Shown here in pieces: positions 8,745 to 15,901 of a DNA stretch of 36,124 nucleotides. This DNA comes from Methylobacter sp. (lineage in GTDB: Bacteria; Pseudomonadota; Gammaproteobacteria; Methylococcales; Methylomonadaceae), in contig JAGXGY010000026.1 in the NCBI GenBank assembly GCA_024636505.1, forward strand, positions 1 to 36,124, written 5' to 3'. Under the pieces are notes generated by a model, which was not told where the DNA came from, did no database searches, and was given only the letters and a program-made list of their open reading frames with translations. Each line of letters begins with the position of its first letter. Within the stretch, counting starts at the first letter, position 1. Position numbers and translations under genes: made by a program.

Positions 8745-8800
8745 TTGTCATAAAACTGTAACAAAGCTGTCATTAAGCTGTCATTTTTTTTCCATATTCT
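8745..8800 (+). promoter_or_regulatory. Double Pho box and PhoB-dependent promoter of the porin gene
   Basis: Four 7-mers stand at an exact 11-bp period: TTGTCAT (8745), CTGTAAC (8756), CTGTCAT (8767) and CTGTCAT (8778), with A/T-rich 4-bp spacers. Two such repeats form the classical PhoB-binding Pho box, so this is a tandem double box; the inner pair is nearly consensus. A -10-like TATTCT (8795-8800) follows after 10 bp, the spacing seen when PhoB replaces the -35 contact. Phosphate-starvation induction of the downstream porin is therefore expected. Confidence 0.85.
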
Positions 8801-8836
8801 TGCCCTGACTTTTCGATAACAACCAAGAGCAAAATT

Positions 8837-10318
8837 ATGAAACTTTCTAAACTGACATTGGCCATCGCTACCGTTTTGGGCGCGGGCGCAACGTCCGGCG
8901 CTGTTGCCATGGATCTTTATGTTGATACCCAAACCAAACAGATTTTTGCGGAACCGGGCCGTGGTCGGGAACTGATGGGGGCTTTCGAGAAAGTCCAAAG
9001 TGCTCCTGAGAAATTAGACAGAGCAGAAATTAAAGCCATTCGTGAAGATCTTGCCTTAAAAGATAATGCCATTAAAGCATTAGAAGAACACGCCGCAGTA
9101 GACTCAGCCCCTGATTCAGTTAATTTGAAACTGGACAAAAAAGGTATTCAATTTGAAACCAAGGATAAAAATTTCAAATTCAGATTGGGCGGCCGTATTC
9201 ATGCCGATGCCTCGTATAGTGGCGACGACAATTTTGTTAAAAGAGGCACAAATACCCATGTAGAAGCCAATGACGGCACAGAAATCCGCCGCGGACGTAT
9301 GGAGTTCTTAGGTACTTTCTATAACGACTGGAACTTTAAAAGTCAGGTTGATTTCGCCGATAATAACGTCACAGTTAAGGATATGTTTGTGCAATATGAC
9401 GGTTTAAATGTTGCCGATCTTCCTTTAGCGATCACTTTCGGTCAACAAAAGCAGGCATTTAGCCGTGAGCTGCAGGAAAGTTCCAATGATTTGATGTTCA
9501 CGGAGCGCTCGTTAATGGATGTGCTTAACGCACCGACCGTGGATCGTGCCATCGGTCTGAATATCGCCAGTCTCAACAAAAACTGGACCGGCCAAGTCGG
9601 TATTTACGGCGATACCATTAATCCTAATAAGGAAAATAATAGAGCAGACGAAGGCTGGGCAATTAACTCCCGTTGGACGTATGCGCCGATCAATGAAAAA
9701 ACCAAGGTGATACATTTAGGCGTTGCCGGTAATTACAAGGCTCCGGACGCTAAAGATCAGGTCAATGACAGCGATTTAAAGTATTCCTATGAAACCTCTC
9801 ATATGTCTAACCTGAAACTGATTGATACCGGACATATCGCCAACATTAACAATATCAAAATGGTGGGACTCGAAGCTAACGGTTTGTACGGGCCTTTCAC
9901 GGTAGGCGGCGAATATACTCATACCTGGCTGGATCGAAAAGATAATGCTAATAATCTGGAGTTTGACGGCTGGTATGGAGAAGCCTCATGGACAATCACC
10001 GGCGAATCGCGTAAGTATAAAAAAGGTAAATTCTATAAAGTGGAGCCTAACAAGAATTTCAGTTTGAAAAATGGCGGCTGGGGCGCATGGGAAGTGGCGA
10101 CGCGTTACGCGGAAGCTGATTTAAACAGCGGTGCCGTTAACGGCGGACAAATGAGTAATCTTACTGTTGCGCTCAACTGGTACGTCAACAATAATATCCG
10201 CTTTATGGCAGACTACAATAAAGTGTTGGATATTAGCCAGTCTCCATTAACGACGGTTAGCGGCGGAAAGCCGGATAGTCTGGATATGTTCATGGTTCGC
10301 GGACAATTGTCATTCTAA
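8837..10318 (+). CDS. Phosphate-selective porin (OprO/OprP family)
   Basis: This 493-aa outer-membrane protein begins with a signal peptide (residues 1-24, cleavage likely after SGAVA). A short helical region follows (about 55-85; KAIREDLALKDNAIKALEEH), as in OprP-like porins. The barrel domain starts near 110 (FRLGGRIHADASY), and the chain ends in phenylalanine (GQLSF), the usual sorting signal for outer-membrane barrels. OprO/OprP trimers take up phosphate or polyphosphate across the outer membrane. The Pho-box array 37-92 bp upstream agrees with that role. A strong terminator follows the stop codon, so the gene is a single transcription unit. Confidence 0.9.
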   Translation: MKLSKLTLAIATVLGAGATSGAVAMDLYVDTQTKQIFAEPGRGRELMGAFEKVQSAPEKLDRAEIKAIREDLALKDNAIKALEEHAAVDSAPDSVNLKLDKKGIQFETKDKNFKFRLGGRIHADASYSGDDNFVKRGTNTHVEANDGTEIRRGRMEFLGTFYNDWNFKSQVDFADNNVTVKDMFVQYDGLNVADLPLAITFGQQKQAFSRELQESSNDLMFTERSLMDVLNAPTVDRAIGLNIASLNKNWTGQVGIYGDTINPNKENNRADEGWAINSRWTYAPINEKTKVIHLGVAGNYKAPDAKDQVNDSDLKYSYETSHMSNLKLIDTGHIANINNIKMVGLEANGLYGPFTVGGEYTHTWLDRKDNANNLEFDGWYGEASWTITGESRKYKKGKFYKVEPNKNFSLKNGGWGAWEVATRYAEADLNSGAVNGGQMSNLTVALNWYVNNNIRFMADYNKVLDISQSPLTTVSGGKPDSLDMFMVRGQLSF

Positions 10319-10346
10319 AGTTAACTATAGTTTTTCATTAGCATTC

Positions 10347-10380
10347 AAAGCCGCGCTGGAATTCCAGCGCGGCTTTTTTT
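10347..10380 (+). terminator. Intrinsic terminator after the porin gene
   Basis: A perfect 13-bp stem (AAAGCCGCGCTGG / CCAGCGCGGCTTT) with an AATT loop runs directly into a T-run ending at 10380. It starts 28 bp after the porin stop codon and isolates the porin from the lipoprotein gene. Confidence 0.93.
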
Positions 10381-10409
10381 ATGGGTAAGATTTCGTATAT
10401 GATGACTGG

Positions 10410-10438
10410 TTTAAACATCAGTTCAGGCTTTCTATAAT
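10410..10438 (+). promoter_or_regulatory. Candidate promoter of the lipoprotein gene
   Basis: A perfect -10 hexamer TATAAT (10433-10438) lies just after the porin terminator. A weak -35 candidate, TTTAAA (10410-10415), stands 17 bp upstream. Because the -10 directly touches the ATG at 10439, that ATG would precede the transcript start, which argues for the downstream TTG start at 10460. No Pho box is visible here. Confidence 0.45.
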
Positions 10439-10459
10439 ATGTTCCCAAAGAGGTTGGCG

Positions 10460-11983
10460 TTGAAAATAAGTCACATGATTAAATGGATACCGGCCTTATG
10501 GCTGGTAGGTTGCGCATTGGCGCCTGTCGCCCCGAATAGTCATTGGGGTATAGAGCCGGTCAGCCACTACGATTCGGGGTACAAACAAGGTACGGAAATC
10601 GTCAGCGTGCAGCAATCCACGTTGCGGGCGGTACTCAGTAACTTCGAAAGCGGTGAAGTGGAGGTGCTGGATGTCAGTCATCCTTGTCATTTGCAACGAA
10701 CGGCGCGTTTCAATCTGGGGCTAAAAAAGGGGGAAGAATTAACCTCGGTTGCGTTTCATCCTTCGTTGGATATATTTGCAGCGGTTATCGATGCCGGTAA
10801 CAGTCCCGGCAGGTTGGAGATTCGTTCGGCAACGACAGGGCTATTGGTGGATCGTATCATCGTAGGCTTTGGGCCGGATGCGGTGGTTTTTTCCGAAAAC
10901 GGCAAGCTTGCGATGATCGCCAATGAAGGCGAAGATTTTTTGTTTGAGCCGTCAAGCCAACAATTTTTCACTCCGGAAGGCAGTGTTTCAATCGTGCGGC
11001 TGAGTCAATCCGGGCATATTGTCAGCCACAAAAACCTGGAGCTGGCTAACATGACCAATCAGGAGGGTTTTGTGATCACCGAAGGCGGGCGCTTCCTGGA
11101 AAGGGAAATCGACTGGAATGGCGATGGCATCATCAGCAAGCGCATGGATTTCGATGGTAATGGCGTTATTGAAAAGAAAAAGGTCGTCTTGGGTTATTTT
11201 GAAGGACACGATGTGTTTGGTACCGAAACCAAGGGCGAAAAGAAAATATTCATTCCGATAAAAAACCGTTCGCCAGCTTTATTAGAGCCAGAATATATTG
11301 CCATTAGCCCTGATTCAAGTAAAGCCTATGTAACCTTGCAGGAAAATAATGCGGTGGCGGTGGTCGATTTAGTCAACGAGCAGGTTATCAGCTATTACGG
11401 CCTGGGCGTGACTGAACATAAAACCGATGCCCGCTATGACGGCTGGATAAATTTTAATGATTCGATGGCGGGCTTGCGTGAACCCGATGGAATCACCACG
11501 GTGGGCAATGGCCGTTATTTTGTCACCGCCGATGAAGGCGACAGCGATTCGGATATTGCTATGCCAATGGATGGCCAGCCGACTGGCGGCGGTCGTTCGG
11601 TCAGTGTTTTCGATGCGGCGACAGGCGTCTTGCTGGGCGATACCGGCAACCAGCTTGATGAGTTTGCCTTCGCAAATCAAGTTTACCCGGAGCTTCGCAG
11701 CAACAAAAAAGGCTCGGAACCGGAAATGCTGGTTGCTTTCGATCTGGACGGCATACCGTATGTTGCTGTTGGCATGGAAAGAGCCGGTGCGGTTGAATTG
11801 ATTTCCTTGGCTGATCCTGTTCATCCTAAAGTCGTCGCTTTGGGCAAGATTAGCGGCGATGAAGACAAGTCGCCTGAAGGCATCGCCCATTTTGTCGTGG
11901 ACGGCGAGCATTATCTGCTGACGGCCAATGAAATGAACGGAACGGTTGAGTGTTTTAAAATCGTTCGGCAAGGCGCTGATTAG
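10460..11983 (+). CDS. Choice-of-anchor-I-type beta-propeller lipoprotein
   Basis: This predicted lipoprotein of about 507 aa has a short signal and lipobox L15-V-G-C18 when started at TTG 10460. That start has AAAGAGG 6 bases upstream, whereas ATG 10439 touches a TATAAT and has no ribosome site. The body shows repeated propeller-type blades (AISPDSSKAYVTLQENNAVAV) and the family signature DGITTVGNGRYFVTADEGDS. Two adjacent calcium-type loops, DWNGDGII (from D218) and DFDGNGVIE (from D230), resemble EF-hand loops. Family members are secreted or surface proteins, often annotated near alkaline phosphatases; the function is not established. Its position behind a Pho-regulated porin hints at phosphorus metabolism, but a terminator separates the two. 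Confidence 0.75.
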   Translation: MKISHMIKWIPALWLVGCALAPVAPNSHWGIEPVSHYDSGYKQGTEIVSVQQSTLRAVLSNFESGEVEVLDVSHPCHLQRTARFNLGLKKGEELTSVAFHPSLDIFAAVIDAGNSPGRLEIRSATTGLLVDRIIVGFGPDAVVFSENGKLAMIANEGEDFLFEPSSQQFFTPEGSVSIVRLSQSGHIVSHKNLELANMTNQEGFVITEGGRFLEREIDWNGDGIISKRMDFDGNGVIEKKKVVLGYFEGHDVFGTETKGEKKIFIPIKNRSPALLEPEYIAISPDSSKAYVTLQENNAVAVVDLVNEQVISYYGLGVTEHKTDARYDGWINFNDSMAGLREPDGITTVGNGRYFVTADEGDSDSDIAMPMDGQPTGGGRSVSVFDAATGVLLGDTGNQLDEFAFANQVYPELRSNKKGSEPEMLVAFDLDGIPYVAVGMERAGAVELISLADPVHPKVVALGKISGDEDKSPEGIAHFVVDGEHYLLTANEMNGTVECFKIVRQGAD

Positions 11984-12074
11984 GGATGCCGGAATAAAAA
12001 CCCCGTCCCGCTTGAGCGTAGCCGAAGGGCTCTGTACGAACTGACGGCCCATTCATGGACGCCGCAAGCACTAC

Positions 12075-12452
12075 CTACGCCCTTCCATTCTTCAGCCAAG
12101 CGACCAGTTCCGGTTCGCTAATATTACCTGCTGCCAACTGTTCAAATATCCGCACTCGATTTTCCGGTGTGCCCGACATATCGTTATCGTGCAGTTTTAA
12201 AAATAATCGGGTAACAACGTATGCAGTGCGCTTGTTTCCATCGTTAAACGGGTGGTTACGCGCAATGCCAAAACCATAAGCCGCCGCTAAAGCATATAAA
12301 TCATTTTCGCCATAAGCCTGTAAGTTTTGCGGACGAGCCAGAGCGGAATCCAATAAGCCTTTATCTCTAATGCCGGACAAGCCGCTATGTTCCGCCAGCT
12401 GTCGTTGATGAATAGCCAATGCTAATTCTGCGCTAATCCATTGCCAGGACAT
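12075..12452 (-). CDS. doc: Doc-type toxin (Fic/Doc family, death-on-curing)
   Basis: This 125-aa protein carries the Fic/Doc core motif H67-PFNDGN-K74-R75 and the preceding helix (ALAAAYGFGIARN). Doc enzymes phosphorylate elongation factor Tu and arrest translation until neutralised by an antitoxin. The gene begins immediately after the stop codon of the upstream AbrB/MazE-like gene, in antitoxin-toxin order. The length matches typical Doc proteins (about 126 aa), and all motif residues are present, so it may be functional. Confidence 0.88.
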   Translation of the reverse strand: MSWQWISAELALAIHQRQLAEHSGLSGIRDKGLLDSALARPQNLQAYGENDLYALAAAYGFGIARNHPFNDGNKRTAYVVTRLFLKLHDNDMSGTPENRVRIFEQLAAGNISEPELVAWLKNGRA

Positions 12453-12674
12453 TTATTTTGCCAGAGCTTTTAAGATGTCACGGTCTTCACGCATGATGTC
12501 TTCAGCGACACTCATTTGTTTAGCAAATTCTTGGTTGTAGGGCGTTAATTTATAACCGTCTTCTGTTTCCGTTAAATACAGTTTATCGCCCTTATCGACG
12601 CGTAAACGATTAAGTACTTCTTTGGGGAGAACCACGCCTGCCGAATTACCAATGCTGCGAATCGCTAATTCCAT
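12453..12674 (-). CDS. AbrB/MazE-like antitoxin of the Doc toxin
   Basis: This 73-aa protein has a SpoVT/AbrB (MazE-type) swapped-hairpin DNA-binding domain over residues 1-45 (RSIGNSAGVVLPKEVLNRL, LYLTETEDGYKLTPY). A C-terminal helix follows (residues 50-73) that would wrap the toxin. It abuts the doc gene with no gap. The start is backed by a strong ribosome site, GAGGTG, just before the ATG. Such proteins bind their own promoter, and with the toxin repress it more tightly. The canonical phage P1 partner of Doc is Phd; an AbrB-type partner is a known but less classical pairing. Confidence 0.8.
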   Translation of the reverse strand: MELAIRSIGNSAGVVLPKEVLNRLRVDKGDKLYLTETEDGYKLTPYNQEFAKQMSVAEDIMREDRDILKALAK

Positions 12675-12708
12675 AAATCACCTCGGGAATGTTATTACAA
12701 TTGTTACC

Positions 12709-12729
12709 ACTTAGTATAAGCTACTTAGT
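12709..12729. promoter_or_regulatory. Direct repeats upstream of the toxin-antitoxin genes, possible operator
   Basis: ACTTAGT occurs at 12709-12715 and again at 12723-12729, 14 bp apart, about 35-55 bp upstream of the antitoxin start. On the minus strand the stretch includes a -10-like TATACT (12713-12718). Autoregulation by the antitoxin would place an operator here, but the repeats are short and this is only a candidate. Confidence 0.3.
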
Positions 12730-12806
12730 GTGATTAATAAATGAAAGTCAGGAAGACAGAGTTCGTGGTGAAAATGCCGATTGGCTTATCTACAGAGCCG
12801 CTATTC

Positions 12807-13124
12807 TCAGTCATGGCCCATTACTTTTAGCTGGGCGCGCAGGTTTTCAAGCTCTTCGATCAAGTCCAGCGCCAGCGCAATACCGGCCAGATTAACGCCC
12901 AGATCGCGCTGCAGCCTGAGTGTGGAACGTACCCGCACCAGGCAGGCTCCTGAAAAACGCCATAAATGCACCTCATCCCCTTGCGGTTCGATAATGCTTT
13001 CTTCAACCAGGCTGATAACCCAGTCTGCTTGGACGCCGCAAGCCTGGCACAGTTGTTCCAACGTCAGGCTGTCATCTTCGATCACTGTGCCGGTATGTAC
13101 TGGCAATAAGTCATGTAAATTCAT
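12807..13124 (-). CDS. cbpM: Chaperone modulatory protein CbpM
   Basis: This 105-aa MerR-like small protein inhibits the co-chaperone and DNA-binding activities of CbpA by binding its J-domain. Family features include the N-terminal helix-turn-helix-like region (LTLEQLCQACGVQADWVISL) and the C-terminal LRRIxRLxxDLG-type helix (RVRSTLRLQRDLGVNLAGIA). It overlaps the end of cbpA by 4 bases, as expected of the cbpAM operon, and translational coupling is likely. E. coli CbpM is about 101 aa. Confidence 0.88.
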   Translation of the reverse strand: MNLHDLLPVHTGTVIEDDSLTLEQLCQACGVQADWVISLVEESIIEPQGDEVHLWRFSGACLVRVRSTLRLQRDLGVNLAGIALALDLIEELENLRAQLKVMGHD

Positions 13125-14077
13125 CGCTGCTTTACCCCCAGAGATAGACGCGGATTAAAATCAAGTTCTTGCTGCATTTTTTGGTAGATGACTTTGGCGT
13201 GCTCGGTGTTGGCAGACGGCAGCGCGATTTGCAGCACTACAAAAAAATCGCCCGGTGTTTTGGCCGGTAGTCCACGACCTTTTAAGCGCAGTTTTGTGCC
13301 TTGCCGGGAATTGGGCGGGATTTTCAGGTCAATATTCCCTTCCGGTGTCGGTACTTTAATTTTAGCGCCTAAGGCCGCTTCCCAAGGCGTGACCGGCAGA
13401 TCCAGATAAATGTCGGTTGCTGAAACCCGATACAGCGGGTGGCTGTTAAAGGCTATTTCAAGCAGCAGGTCACCGGCTTTGCCTCCGCCCGATCCGGGGT
13501 CGCCCTGACCTGACAGGCGTATGTGTTGTCCGGGTTTAATGCCTTTGGGAATTTTGATGTTCAGGCTACGGTGCTTGACCTGTACATAGCCTTGCGCATC
13601 CATTCCCGGGGTGCTGAGGGAAATATTGCGCGTCGAGCCGTGAATGCTGTCTTCCAGATCGATGTAAATTTTTGCATGACTGTCCTGCCCACGCTGATCG
13701 AAACCACGTTGCCCCTGAGCGGATGGGCGGAATCCGGCGCGACCGAATAATTGTTCAAAAAAATCGCTAAAGGCGCTGGCGTCGCCGCCGGTAAAGCCGC
13801 CGCCTTTGAATTCGAAGCCCTCATCCCAGTTTGGCGGCGGCCTGAATTCCTCTCCGGCTTTCCAGTTGGTGCCCAGTTTATCGTAAGCGGCTCTTTTTTG
13901 AGGATCTTTGAGTACTTCGTAAGCCTCGCCCAGTTCCTTGAATTTTGCCTCGGCATCCTTTTCCTTGCTGACATCGGGATGATACTTGCGCGCCAGTTTA
14001 CGATAGGCACGCTTGACGTCGTCCTGAGTCGAGGTTCTGGATAGCCCCATGATCTTGTAGTAATCTTTATAGTGCAT
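13121..14077 (-). CDS. cbpA: Curved DNA-binding co-chaperone CbpA (DnaJ-like)
   Basis: This 318-aa class B J-protein has a J-domain at residues 1-70 with the HPD motif H33-P34-D35. A Gly/Phe-rich linker spans about 80-125 (FEFKGGGFTGGDASAFSDFF). Two C-terminal beta domains bind clients (IKIPKGIKPGQHIRLSGQGD), and there is no zinc finger, which separates it from DnaJ. CbpA stimulates DnaK and binds curved DNA in stationary phase. The adjacent cbpM encodes its inhibitor. E. coli CbpA is 306 aa. Confidence 0.92.
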   Translation of the reverse strand: MHYKDYYKIMGLSRTSTQDDVKRAYRKLARKYHPDVSKEKDAEAKFKELGEAYEVLKDPQKRAAYDKLGTNWKAGEEFRPPPNWDEGFEFKGGGFTGGDASAFSDFFEQLFGRAGFRPSAQGQRGFDQRGQDSHAKIYIDLEDSIHGSTRNISLSTPGMDAQGYVQVKHRSLNIKIPKGIKPGQHIRLSGQGDPGSGGGKAGDLLLEIAFNSHPLYRVSATDIYLDLPVTPWEAALGAKIKVPTPEGNIDLKIPPNSRQGTKLRLKGRGLPAKTPGDFFVVLQIALPSANTEHAKVIYQKMQQELDFNPRLSLGVKQR

Positions 14078-14148
14078 GTTGCCCGTCCGATGACGTGAAT
14101 TTGCCTGGAAAATTATATGCCTACATTAAATCGCTTAATGGCAAGCTT

Positions 14149-14742
14149 TCAGCTTAGGCGACTGGCCCGATAGGCGCGCATTAAGGCGACAAATGCCAGA
14201 AAATCGTACAAGCCGTGAATCACTATGGGAATGAATAAATTCCTGTCGCCACTATAATCCATCGCTAAGCTTAAATACATCCCCACTAAAGTCGCCAGCA
14301 CCGCATAAAGCGGGGTCACGGCATGAGCCAGTCCAAAAATAATATTGCTGCCGATCAGGCCTGCGGTCATTCCCCAGGACGATTCTATCCAGGGCTGGAT
14401 AACGCCGCGAAACAGCAGCTCTTCGGAAAATCCCGCAATCGATGCCAGCATCAATAAATCAGTCCAGTGATAACGCTGCAAGCTGGGGCCTAAGGTTTCA
14501 AACAGCAGGTTTTTAATCTTGATTACCGATTCTATCTGCATTTGCTCTAGGCTTAACAGCAATAAAAATAAAGGCATAACCCCTATTATCCCGTAAGCGA
14601 TGGCGGTTTCTGAAAAATGCAGGTAAGCGAAAGGGTCGATGTTGGCGAGCCAACCTAACGCTATCGCGACCGGGATCAGCGCCGCTTCAAAAGAACAGGC
14701 CTTTTTAAAAAAATCGTCGGGGTTGAACGAAGATTTATCCAT
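14149..14742 (-). CDS. CPBP-family intramembrane glutamic endopeptidase
   Basis: This 197-aa membrane protein of the CPBP (Abi, Rce1-like) family has the conserved motifs E107-E108-LLF-R112, FGLAH140 and a third motif at H176 (VIHGLYDF). These form the intramembrane catalytic site. Membrane segments lie at about 20-35, 45-65, 95-112, 125-160 and 170-190. Bacterial members have roles in self-immunity to bacteriocins or in membrane protein processing, but the substrate here is unknown. No bacteriocin genes are visible nearby. It is transcribed in the same direction as cbpA but upstream of it. Confidence 0.85.
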   Translation of the reverse strand: MDKSSFNPDDFFKKACSFEAALIPVAIALGWLANIDPFAYLHFSETAIAYGIIGVMPLFLLLLSLEQMQIESVIKIKNLLFETLGPSLQRYHWTDLLMLASIAGFSEELLFRGVIQPWIESSWGMTAGLIGSNIIFGLAHAVTPLYAVLATLVGMYLSLAMDYSGDRNLFIPIVIHGLYDFLAFVALMRAYRASRLS

Positions 14743-14836
14743 GGGTTTTATTTATGCAGTTAGCGCAGTAAGAAAACTACATTCTAATCAAAAATGGTTA
14801 AAATAGTCGTTTTGATTCATTACTGCGACTGCCCCT

Positions 14837-15094
14837 ATGCTGTGTTTTATTTATAAGAGCTTGAAAAAAGAACATCTTTATCTGTATGTCGATAAAAAAG
14901 ACGATTTTTCAAAGGTGCCGGAAGCGCTGTTCAACAGCTTTGGCAAAATGGAATTTGTGATGGATTTGGCGTTGACGCCGGAACGCAAACTGGCCAAGGA
15001 AGAAGCCGGGAAAGTTATCGATAGTCTGACGGCGAAAGGTTTTTTCGTGCAGCTGCCGCCGGTTCACATGCCGATGCCGGTGAAGATTCAATAA
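14837..15094 (+). CDS. ycgL: YcgL domain-containing protein
   Basis: This 85-aa cytoplasmic protein matches the YcgL family: it begins MLCFIYKSLKKEHLYLYV and contains FGKMEFVMDLALTPERKL, followed by a C-terminal GFFVQLPP segment. The family has a known alpha/beta fold, but no settled biochemical function is known to me. It stands alone between the CPBP gene (divergent) and dcd (convergent). A REP-like hairpin follows its stop codon. Confidence 0.88.
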   Translation: MLCFIYKSLKKEHLYLYVDKKDDFSKVPEALFNSFGKMEFVMDLALTPERKLAKEEAGKVIDSLTAKGFFVQLPPVHMPMPVKIQ

Positions 15095-15107
15095 TCTGGG
15101 CTGATAA

Positions 15108-15149
15108 AGGGCGACTGCCAAAAATAGGCGCTTTAAGCGAAGTCGCCCC
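15108..15149. repeat. REP-like hairpin between ycgL and dcd
   Basis: Arms AGGGCGACT (15108-15116) and AGTCGCCCC (15141-15149) enclose a second small hairpin, CGCTTTAAGCG. The 3' flank CGCCCCTACA matches the arms of the element at 22703-22734. It sits between convergent genes and may protect both mRNA ends. Confidence 0.6.
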
Positions 15150-15155
15150 TACAAT

Positions 15156-15722
15156 TTACGCTTTCGGCAGGGTAACCCCGGTTTGTCCCTGATACTTGCC
15201 GCCCCGGTCTTTGTAGGAGGTTTCGCACACTTCATCGCCGCCGAAAAACAGCATTTGCGCGACGCCTTCATTGGCATAGATTTTTGCCGGCAGCGTGGTG
15301 GTATTGGAAAACTCCAGCGTCACATGGCCTTCCCATTCCGGTTCTAAAGGCGTTACATTGACAATGATGCCGCATCTTGCATAAGTCGATTTGCCCAAAC
15401 AAATGGTCAGCACGTCGCGCGGAATGCGGAAGAATTCGACCGTTCTGGCCAAGGCGAATGAGTTCGGCGGAATAATGCAGACATCGGATTTCACATCGAC
15501 AAAGCTGTTGGAATCGAAGTCTTTGGGGTCGACGATCGCTGAATTGATATTGGTGAAAATCTTGAATTCGTCTGAACAGCGGACATCATAGCCGTAACTG
15601 GAGGTGCCGTAGGAGATGACCCGGCCGCGTTCCGAATCCCTGACCTGACCGCTTTCAAACGGCTCGATCATGCCCTGTTGTTCCGCCATGCGGCGTATCC
15701 ATTTGTCCGACTTAATGCTCAT
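15156..15722 (-). CDS. dcd: dCTP deaminase
   Basis: This 188-aa enzyme deaminates dCTP to dUTP, the route to dTMP in gammaproteobacteria. It therefore feeds thymidylate synthase (thyA, also in this window) through dUTPase. Active-site residues are visible: S112 and R116 in GKSTYARCG, and the catalytic glutamate E137 in [10 protein letters not shown]. The ending [12 protein letters not shown] is the nucleotide-binding tail. The length is close to the E. coli enzyme (193 aa). It lies downstream of mrp in the same direction, separated by a large hairpin. Confidence 0.95.
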   Translation of the reverse strand: MSIKSDKWIRRMAEQQGMIEPFESGQVRDSERGRVISYGTSSYGYDVRCSDEFKIFTNINSAIVDPKDFDSNSFVDVKSDVCIIPPNSFALARTVEFFRIPRDVLTICLGKSTYARCGIIVNVTPLEPEWEGHVTLEFSNTTTLPAKIYANEGVAQMLFFGGDEVCETSYKDRGGKYQGQTGVTLPKA

Positions 15723-15834
15723 GGAGTATGACTACCTGAATTGATGTAAAAAAATCGGATTTTAGCATAGAACGTAATTACTCAGCAGTCAGAAAAATGC
15801 AACACGGATAGCGCGGATTTGACTGCTATGCGCA

Positions 15835-15897
15835 CTTTTAATCGCAACGTAGGCGTCGCTCCTACGTGGGAGCGACGCCTACGTCGCGATTAAAAAG
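15835..15897. repeat. Long near-perfect hairpin between mrp and dcd
   Basis: The outer arms CTTTTAATCGC and GCGATTAAAAAG and the inner arms ACGTAGGCGTCGCTCC and GGGAGCGACGCCTACGT form a stem of about 26 bp with a short TACGT loop. It begins a few bases after the mrp stop codon (minus strand). Flanking A/T runs on both sides let it work as a bidirectional terminator. It also resembles the REP family (GGAGCG/CGCTCC cores). Confidence 0.65.
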
Positions 15898-15901
15898 ACA
15901 A

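Larger units (their letters stand above)
8288..8836. other. Divergent intergenic region between SulP and porin genes
   Basis: This 549-bp non-coding gap separates divergent genes. It contains a palindrome near the SulP side (8313-8331) and the Pho-box array with -10 element near the porin side (8745-8800). The central part (about 8340-8740) is AT-rich with no convincing reading frame or RNA gene that I could recognise. Confidence 0.6.

Noticed and set aside
10439..10459. ATG start at 10439 for the lipoprotein
   Set aside because: It directly follows a perfect TATAAT and lacks a ribosome site; TTG 10460 has a good one and gives a cleaner lipoprotein signal.
12000..12056. GC-rich stretch after the lipoprotein gene resembling a repeat fragment (CTTGAGCGTAGCCGAAGGGC)
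   Set aside because: No second copy in the window and no clear stem; could be a dispersed repeat, but cannot be supported here.
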